From assembly GCA_003024985.2 (NCBI GenBank), contig PXIH01S0037318.1: DNA of 13,151 bases; one strand, given 5' to 3'. The stretch comes from Euperipatoides rowelli. Its lineage: Eukaryota > Onychophora > Udeonychophora > Euonychophora > Peripatopsidae. The notes beneath the pieces were generated by a model, which saw only the letters and a program-made list of their open reading frames with translations, did no database searches and had not been told where the DNA came from. Shown in pieces: positions 7,972-13,151 of the stretch; position 1 is the first letter of the stretch; every line of letters starts with the position of its first letter. The translations under genes were made by a program, and so were the position numbers.

Positions 7972-8463
7972 GATGTATTAATAATGACTAGTAATTCAGT
8001 GTTGGTCGAAATTCGACCAATAAGAAATTCCTTTGTAAAAAGCCGCCACTCCTTTGTAAAAAGCCGCCACAACGCTACACAATGAATGTTTTAATTTTAT
8101 ATATAAATTTTAGCTCATTGCGCTCCCTCTCCATATAAACTTTTAACTCTGCCAAATCTCACACTCCTCAGTGCGCGCAATATGCTTAAAAAGGAATCCA
8201 AAGTTTTCCCTTCATGTATTAATATATAGACTAGTAATTCAGTGTTGGTCGAAATTCGACCAATAAGAAATTCCTTTGTAAAAAGCCGCCACTCCTTTGT
8301 AAAAAGCCGCCACAATGCTACACAATGAATGTTTTAATTTTATATATAAATTTTAGCTCATTACACTCCCTCTCCATATAAACTTTTAACTCTGCCAAAT
8401 CTCACTCCTCCATGCGCCCAATATGCTTAAAAAGGGATCCAAAGTTTCCCCTTCATGTATTGA
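7972..8463. repeat. Tandem repeat, two copies of about 240 bp, with nested repeats
   Basis: Copy 1 (7986-8228, 243 bp) and copy 2 (8229 to about 8463) align over their whole length with a few substitutions and 1-3-base indels. A stub of the unit end (GATGTATTAATA, 7972-7983) precedes copy 1. Each copy contains a near-perfect palindrome, TTGGTCGAA-A-TTCGACCAA (8002-8020 and 8245-8263), and a direct 21-bp duplication of TCCTTTGTAAAAAGCCGCCA plus C. Some differences between copies are CpG losses (CATTGCGCTCC against CATTACACTCC). Small frames at 8115-8315 (-) and 8412-8609 (+) fall inside this repeat and are not genes. Confidence 0.85.
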
Positions 8464-8499
8464 TTATCAAGTACACTTTAGTTAGCTCCCTCCTCCCTT

Positions 8500-8929
8500 C
8501 AGTGACATATCTACGAATTTTTGCCCCCCCCCCCTTGCAGGAAAATAAGAGGGCCCCTTTACAAAGTTTGATATTTGATAAGCTTTTTTTTTTTTTTTTT
8601 TTTAGGTAGGCTGTAAGTTTTTGATGTCTTAATGATGGTCAATCCCCTTGACGAAAAATTATATTTTTTTTTATCCCTAATTGCTGTGTTATCTGGTCTT
8701 ATTTGTCAACAGTCAGTAGCAGCACATAAAAAAACACCAGATATCACTGTATTTAGGTCTAAAAATAAATATTTGTTTTTACCATTGGGATTAACCAACA
8801 TTAAGACACCAAAAACTTACAGACAACCAAAAAAAATTTTTTTTTTGGGCTGGGCTTCCTGGTTGTCAGCCTCTTTCCCCCTCCCCCCCTCACATTGTGG
8901 GGTTTTGCACCCCTATAGATACACCCCTG
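8500..8929. mobile_element. Non-autonomous hAT-like element, about 430 bp
   Basis: The left end is CAGTGACATATCTACG followed by TTTTTGCCCC. The right end, read on the complement from 8929, is CAGGGGTGTATCTATAG followed by GCAAAACCCC. The ends share CAG.G...TATCTA and the following T/C or A/C-rich block, the CAGNG start typical of hAT elements ('CAGTGGCGTANCTA...' families). No 8-bp target-site duplication is obvious (the flanks are both CT-rich), so the exact ends are uncertain. The interior has C11 (8523-8533), T20 (8584-8603) and no transposase. The 128-codon frame at 8632-9018 crosses the right end and includes the TIR, so it is judged spurious. Confidence 0.5.
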
Positions 8930-9081
8930 CCACCTCCCATGAATTACAATTAAATTTAGCATCTTTATATAGCCTATATATTTGTAATGGCTATGAAGCA
9001 GCCGAATTTAAAAACTAATTGCTGGTGAAATAAAATATTGATACAGGATATAATTCAGAATATTTAATAACATCAAGTTGA

Positions 9082-9547
9082 ATCAACATAAATACAACAA
9101 TCGAATATAAAATTGTATGTTATTTTGAGAATTGCCTGGAAATAAACCCAATTGAGGTATTGTTCAGAAAATTATATCCTTCAGTAGATTTAAATTATGA
9201 AGAAAAATTAATAGTGACTCGAATAGAACTTTTGATCTGAAAATAAAATGTCCAGTACCATACTGGAACCAATGCTTGCCTGTTAGTGATGGAAAATTCA
9301 AGGATTTAAACATTATGATTGACTTTGGAATAATGAGGAGAAAAAATGGACTGTATCATAAGCTTGACTTTGATAAGACAAAAACTTCCTTTTCTTCAAT
9401 TTTTGACACTTTTTTCCCTCCTGATNGCCTGCTTTAAAAAAAAAAGGTGTGTGCATGATTAACGTCAAAACTAAAATTTGTGATTTAATCAAACTCACAA
9501 TCACTATTATAGCTATTTCTTTGATGGACATGAGTACTAATTTATAG
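9082..9547 (+). pseudogene. Possible decayed coding region in three successive frames, unknown family
   Basis: Three plus-strand open stretches follow each other. Frame A, 9082-9240 (52 codons), reads IEYKIVCYFENCLEINPIE, then FRKLYPSVDLNYEEKLIV. Frame B, 9201-9437 (78 codons), reads SDSNRTFDLKIKCPVPYWNQ, then KFKDLNIMIDFGIMRRKNG, then FSSIFDTFFPPD. Frame C, 9455-9547, starts MINVKTKICDLIKL. The overlap at 9201-9240 would hold one frameshift, and the A10 run at 9436-9445 another. The composition is protein-like throughout, but I recognise no family. Single stretches of this length occur by chance; the serial arrangement is what suggests an old gene or transposon ORF. The ambiguous base at 9426 is inside frame B. 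The minus-strand frame at 9313-9561 is treated as a shadow. Confidence 0.3.
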
Positions 9548-9625
9548 CAACCAATAAGCAACTGAAAATTTCCTTTGATTTTTAATGTGGGTTTCTCGTT
9601 TTAACAAAATTTTATGATTCCTAAA

Positions 9626-9733
9626 CTAAAGTTTGGTAGATTGCACATCTTGCCAAATTGAAATCCAATTTTGTTTATCTTGACAATCTGTCCCAACTTC
9701 CATTTTTTCAACAGTTTTTGCCAACTTGTACAT
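9626..9733 (-). other. Short ORF, 35 codons, uncertain
   Basis: From an ATG at 9733-9731 the minus strand reads MYKLAKTVEKMEVGTDCQ, then NWISIWQDVQSTKL and a TAG at 9628-9626. The mix of acidic, basic and aromatic residues looks protein-like. There are no splice signals, neighbours or domain matches to back it. It lies just beyond the possible decayed coding region but on the other strand. Confidence 0.15.
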
Positions 9734-10161
9734 TGTTAAAATTTACAATGATGTATTGGATATACAGTAGTCGGCTTTAATTTGTCATGTGTTAAAAAAA
9801 TTCAGACCCAGCCTTTCTCATACCAAATCAAGTCATGCATATTCATTGTTTGCCAAAATATTCAGACATGCCCACTTGCCCAGTTCCTACTTAAGTAAGG
9901 AAACAATAATGAAATGTTAACAATAACTTAAAAAACCCAGCCCAAGCTGCCAACTTTAAACATGATTTTGTCAACCTTTCAGGTATTTTCAAACTTTGGG
10001 GGGAGAATCTCCCTCCCCCCCCCCCTCCCTTGTGAGTGTTTTAGCTTTAAGGTTAGCTAGTAAGTATAACCAAGCATCATTATAAAATTATCTAAGCAAT
10101 ACTTATGAAAACTAAACTAGTGAATATGTCTGAAAGCAAACTGTAGCAAAATAGTGGCTTT
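9734..10161. other. Gene-free stretch with a G/C hairpin and poly-C
   Basis: No gene is visible. Near 9999-10035, GGGAGA-A-TCTCCC forms a tight hairpin directly before a long C-rich tract (C12 at about 10014-10025). This is a likely replication or sequencing trouble spot. Confidence 0.5.
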
Positions 10162-10353
10162 GTGTTGAATAATATTATTCAAATCATTAAATTCCTAAGG
10201 AAAAATATAATCAGATCGTTATTAATGCGACAAGGAGTTTACTTATTAGTCGGAGGCCTCAACCATATGGTTTCACACAAATTCATCCTATTTTGGGCTA
10301 CAGATGATGATAAGCTCATTAAGGTGAGTTTAAATTTGTTTATGAAGGCCTAA
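10162..10353 (+). other. Open stretch ending near a consensus donor, uncertain
   Basis: The plus frame reads QGVYLLVGGLNHMVSHKFIL, then FWATDDDKLIK, and reaches AAG|GTGAGT at 10321-10329, a good 5' splice site. The stretch 10225-10330 is less A+T-rich than its flanks. All three plus frames are partly open, and a minus frame (MSLSSSVAQNRMNLCETIW) is open too, so the coding strand cannot be chosen. It may be a fragment of a transposon. No family is recognised. Confidence 0.2.
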
Positions 10354-11130
10354 ATTAACCCTACGTCGTCGAGCGCAACTAATCTGACAGATTCATGCAT
10401 TATTATTTTTTCAAATTGCAGCTTTATTTTATTAAGTAGAAACCCCCTCCACTGTGTAATACCTTACTACCATGAGCTTCTTTTTCAATAGATATAAAAA
10501 AAATTATGACTGAAAGTCCCCAAGGCGATTGAGGTTGAGATCAATAGATTCATTGCGCTGCCCGTTGATGCAATAGTTTTTTTCCTATTAGACTTTATAT
10601 GTTAATTTCAAAAACATAATTTTAAAACTTGTTATTTAAGTGTAACAAACTATTGGTATATAAATAAGTGCCAACAATATCAATATTGTACTAAACAATA
10701 CTTTGCATTTATCTTTTTGTTTTATGCATAGTTGTTTTTTGTAAAAAAAAATATATATATTTGCTTCCTTAATAAAATGGTATTATTATGAAATATCATT
10801 TATAAAGTTGTTATTAAATACGTTTTTATCATAAAAGTATTCTTCAGCTGTTTATTTGGTAATAAACGATAAAGTTTTGCATCAATCTGTGAGTATTGAA
10901 TTATCATTCAAAAAATAAGTACCCCACTGTTTGTTTATTGTATTTAAAACTCAACATAAATGTTACCTTTTGAAATGCAGCTAAAGCAGTATATTTTGTG
11001 ATTATTTTTTTTTTTAATGTTTACAATGTGTCTTTTAAAACTATGGATCCGTAGTGGATATAAAAATGCACTACTGGACAACATATAAATCCAATTTGCT
11101 TTATGCTTGATTATTTATACAAATACTCGT
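10354..11130. other. Gene-free A+T-rich stretch
   Basis: No gene is supported. A small CpG-bearing patch lies at 10363-10375, and a 31-codon stop-free run (KVPKAIEVEINRFIALPVDA) at about 10510-10610 has no other support. The remainder is A/T-rich low-complexity DNA. Confidence 0.5.
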
Positions 11131-11243
11131 ACAAATACAAATGTGTCGGACAACAACAGATTATAGACCAGCAAGGTTGTCCCTTGTCCTAATAAGCTTC
11201 AAATACAAATACAAATATGTCGGACAACAACAAGGTTGTCCCT
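11131..11243. repeat. Duplicated hairpin unit (GGACAAC..GTTGTCC)
   Basis: ACAAATACAAAT(G/A)TGTCGG followed by ACAACAACA occurs at 11131 and 11205. In the second copy GGACAAC (11222-11228) pairs with GTTGTCC (11235-11241) over a 6-base loop. In the first copy the same arms (11148-11154 and 11176-11182) are separated by 21 bases, as if a short segment had been gained or lost. This suggests a short interspersed or slippage-derived repeat. Confidence 0.65.
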
Positions 11244-11245
11244 AG

Positions 11246-11371
11246 TTTTACTTTTTTTTAAAAAAATCCAATTCAAAAACATTTTAAATTAATTTAGCCA
11301 AAAATGAGCCTGTCAAACAAATTTTACTTTTTTAAAAAAAATCTAATTCAAACACATTTTAAATTAATTAT
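11246..11371. repeat. Direct repeat of about 50 bp, period 76
   Basis: TTTTAC, a T/A run, then ATC(C/T)AATTCAAA(A/C)ACATTTT and AAATTAATT occur at about 11246-11296 and again at about 11322-11371 with a few differences. Confidence 0.7.
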
Positions 11372-11524
11372 TTTTTTCGAATGTTTACCTAAAATTGCTT
11401 TTCCTCAAAAACTATAGTAAAATTTTCCTAAATTGTTTCTCGCAAAAACTAAAATTTCCCGCAAAACGAAACTAAAATAAGGTAAAAAAAATTAGAAAGT
11501 GACAATATCGATACCATATTCAAC

Positions 11525-11624
11525 GACACATAAGCACAACTATCGCCCACATAAGAACACTAGCGCCACACATGAACCCAAGACGGAACCAAGCAGAAAC
11601 ACGCGCAACATGATAAAACTCCGA
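11525..11624. repeat. Degenerate 20-bp minisatellite
   Basis: Consecutive 20-mers align: GACACATAAGCACAACTATC (11525), GCCCACATAAGAACACTAGC (11545), GCCACACATGAACCCAAGAC (11565), then weaker units at 11585 and 11605. The strand is purine/C-rich with almost no T, and it is richer in G+C than the surroundings. A plus-strand frame of about 60 codons stays open across it because of this composition, and I do not treat it as a gene. Confidence 0.5.
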
Positions 11625-11658
11625 CCACATGTCCAGTTTCTATCCTCTCGTGTCATTA

Positions 11659-11752
11659 TAGGCACCGTACCATAATGTTTATGTTTAGTGCCTAATAGAA
11701 ATGCGGAATTATGAACTTTTCATGTGCATAGTGCCCGCTGATTGGTTAGCGG
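11659..11752. repeat. Two inverted-repeat hairpins
   Basis: TAGGCAC at 11659-11665 pairs with GTGCCTA at 11688-11694. CCGCT at 11735-11739 pairs with AGCGG at 11748-11752, and the loop holds GATTGG, an inverted CCAAT box. With the minisatellite before them, these may be one decayed transposon. A promoter is possible but unsupported. Confidence 0.4.
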
Positions 11753-12101
11753 ACGGTTGATTACATTAAATTATTACATTACAATACCGAAATAGCTTTT
11801 GCTTTTCCCTAATGGATAGTTTTCAAGTAACAATTGTCAGAATATTAAACTAAAAACTAACTTAAAGGTAAAACTGATATATTTATAACAATTTAGCACT
11901 AGCTCGAGAAAAGATTCATTAGACTTAATTTTTAATTTTCAAATCGCATTAACCCCTTCGACTCCGGGTCACAAAAATAAAACTCATGCTGTATATCCAG
12001 ATTTTTTTAATAACAGTTTAATTTTATATAAACACATCTATATTTCAAATTATATGAAACTCAATTTTTCCTTTAGTAAAATATGTTATTAAATTTAACA
12101 C
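11753..12101. other. Gene-free A+T-rich stretch
   Basis: I see no gene, repeat unit or strong signal. Confidence 0.6.
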
Positions 12102-12147
12102 ATATGCATAATGCATATACAGTATGTGGTATACACTGTATACAGTG
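12102..12147. repeat. Two perfect palindromes next to a transposon end
   Basis: ATATGCAT-A-ATGCATAT (12102-12118) and CACTGTATACAGTG (12134-12147) are perfect. The second includes the first five bases of the hAT-like end starting at 12143. Confidence 0.75.
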
Positions 12148-12312
12148 ATGGGAAACTAATCAATAAAAATACACCAATTACTTGTAATGAATACTTTTCT
12201 AGTAACTTGAGGAGTAATCCATTACTTTTAAAAAATGAGTAATTATGCTTGTAATCTACTCTTAGGTGAATCAAAGTAATCGTTACATCGTTACTTTTTT
12301 TTTTTTTTTTGC
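12143..12312. mobile_element. One end of a hAT-type DNA transposon
   Basis: The sequence starts CAGTGATGGGAAAC and continues with many GTAAT/ATTAC and GTAACTT words (AGTAATCCATTAC at about 12211, TCGTTACATCGTTACTTTT at 12280). This is the well-known look of hAT families whose termini read 'CAGTGTTGGGNAA ... AGTAATGCATTAC'. A T16 run closes the block at 12295-12310. The matching opposite end (CCCATCACTG-like) is not in the window, so either it is truncated or the element runs past 13151. The minus-strand frame at 12095-12316 covers this end and is spurious. Confidence 0.55.
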
Positions 12313-12517
12313 ACAAGCAGATTTAAAAATTCTGAAATATTCAAACATTGTATTGGCATCATTCACGTGAATCAGTTAATACTAACACTTTAAAGTCCAC
12401 ACAGACGATTGTTATAGATTTACAACCTTGAAATTTAATTCATGTTTTTAAAAAATTTTAGACTTTTTAATCAATTTTGATTATAATTGATACTTTGTCT
12501 TATAAATTATTTTACAG

Positions 12518-12624
12518 ATCTTGAAAAGCATCCTTTGTTTGAAGATCATGAAAATAGTAATTCTAATCCTAAAAAGTCAACAAAATCATTTAAGTCATTT
12601 TTACAAGATTTTGAAACGCTCTAA
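12518..12624 (+). CDS. Candidate terminal exon with polyadenylation signals (weak)
   Basis: An acceptor-like ATTATTTTACAG (ending at 12517) is followed by a frame in phase 2 that reads LEKHPLFEDHENSNSNPKKS and continues KSFKSFLQDFETL to a TAA at 12622-12624. The peptide is hydrophilic with mixed charge and looks like a natural C-terminus. AATAAA at 12623-12628 overlaps the stop, and another lies at 12638-12643 before an A-rich run, as in a 3' end. No upstream exon can be linked, and a second frame over the same bases is also open. It may belong to a gene or to the hAT-type element starting at 12143, but the sequence does not decide. Confidence 0.28.
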
Positions 12625-13021
12625 TAAACTTGAAATTAATAAAGAAAAAAAAAGAACGTGCAAATAATTCTTGAAGTTTAAACACTAGGCATTTCATTGT
12701 TTACTTTTTAATTTGAAAATTTATCAAATATTATTTAATAGTAGTATTATAATTGATATTTTTTCTTGAAATATATTAAAAAAAAGAGCTCATTTTAGTT
12801 TTCTTCTCTACTTTAACAAGAATGTCCTTCTTGTTTATAAGTTAGTAAATTTTATTATAAGTAGTATAAAAATAAATCAGCATTTTTAATAGTGAAGATT
12901 CAAAGCTCATAAATATCTAATAAAGTTATAAATGGTGTGTGAAGTAAACTTGGATATTGTGAAAAGTTTTAAATATACAGTATAGTACTATAGTTGATCA
13001 ATTAACCCTCTCAGCCTGAAA
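12625..13021. other. Gene-free A+T-rich stretch
   Basis: Nothing recognisable is present beyond A/T runs and the polyadenylation signal noted in the preceding entry. Confidence 0.6.
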
Positions 13022-13150
13022 ATGACATTAAAATTGAAAATGCTATATAAACTGATGTTATCAAACTGCTTTAAAAGACCTTCAATTCACATACTTCCTG
13101 ATAAGGACACTCTCTTTAATATTGCTATTAAAGATATTGTAATTCTGTGA
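13022..13150 (+). other. Short ORF at the window edge, uncertain
   Basis: An ATG at 13022 opens 42 codons (MTLKLKMLYKLMLSN, then KRPSIHILPDKDTLFN) closed by a TGA at 13148. The composition is plausible for protein, but the length is within chance and there is no supporting signal. Confidence 0.12.
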
Positions 13151-13151
13151 T

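Noticed and set aside
7728-8463. CRISPR-like array
   Set aside because: There are only two copies per family, with no short regular repeats and unique spacers, and the context is an animal genome.
8115-8609. Two frames, 66 codons (-) and 65 codons (+), in the 8.1-8.6 kb region
   Set aside because: Both lie within tandem copies or run into C11 and T20 tracts. The repeated WRLFTKE comes from the nested 21-bp repeat.
8632-9018. 128-codon plus-strand frame with a hydrophobic N-terminal stretch
   Set aside because: It runs through poly-T, poly-A and C-rich tracts and across the right end of the hAT-like element. The signal-peptide look comes from T-rich codons.
9313-9561. 82-codon minus-strand frame containing the ambiguous base
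   Set aside because: It is antisense to the better coding-like plus-strand frames and rich in low-complexity residues.
11485-11665. About 60 open plus-strand codons
   Set aside because: Explained by a T-poor 20-bp minisatellite that lacks stop codons. No domain.
12095-12316. 73-codon minus-strand frame
   Set aside because: It starts in the T16 run (poly-Lys) and covers the hAT-type end.

Overview
This window looks like intergenic or intronic DNA from an invertebrate animal nuclear genome. It is strongly A+T-rich, with many A/T homopolymers and (TAAA)n tracts. It has no long open reading frame, and it carries decayed eukaryotic transposons: a LINE tail, a tRNA-derived SINE, and hAT-type and other inverted-repeat elements. 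Nothing suggests a bacterium, phage or organelle. The base composition and repeat density would suit a cnidarian such as Hydra, but several molluscs and arthropods fit as well, so I do not name a species. Two single ambiguous bases (5248 and 9426) show that this is assembled draft sequence.

Layout. 78-183 (-) holds a weak terminal-exon candidate. 813-1758 (-) is the 3' part of a CR1/L2-like LINE with a frameshifted reverse-transcriptase-ORF tail and a short hexamer tail. 1804-2277 holds a possible transposon end and a minus-strand Myb/SANT- or MADF-like fragment, which seems to be cut by a 97-bp A-tailed insertion. A tRNA-derived SINE lies at 2549-2673. 3.0-3.9 kb has short coding-like open stretches on both strands. 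3976-4284 is an exact tandem duplication of a 153-bp palindrome-bearing unit. 4.9-5.6 kb is an old array of roughly 72-bp units. 6028-6310 is an inverted-repeat element. 7728-7881 (2 x 77 bp) and 7986-8463 (2 x about 240 bp) are tandem repeats. 8500-8929 is a small hAT-like non-autonomous element. 9082-9547 has successive coding-like stretches in three plus-strand frames, read as a possible decayed gene. 11.1-11.75 kb holds stacked short repeats. 12143 onward is one end of another hAT-type element, followed by a possible terminal exon with polyadenylation signals.

No intact gene can be supported. The predicted short ORFs are mostly chance frames or shadows of repeats. In DNA this A+T-rich, stop-free runs of 40-70 codons are expected several times by chance, so the exon candidates have low confidence. 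No convincing new functional system is visible. The best leads are the LINE tail, the interrupted MADF-like fragment, the two hAT-type elements, the nested tandem repeats at 7.7-8.5 kb and the broken reading frame at 9.1-9.5 kb.
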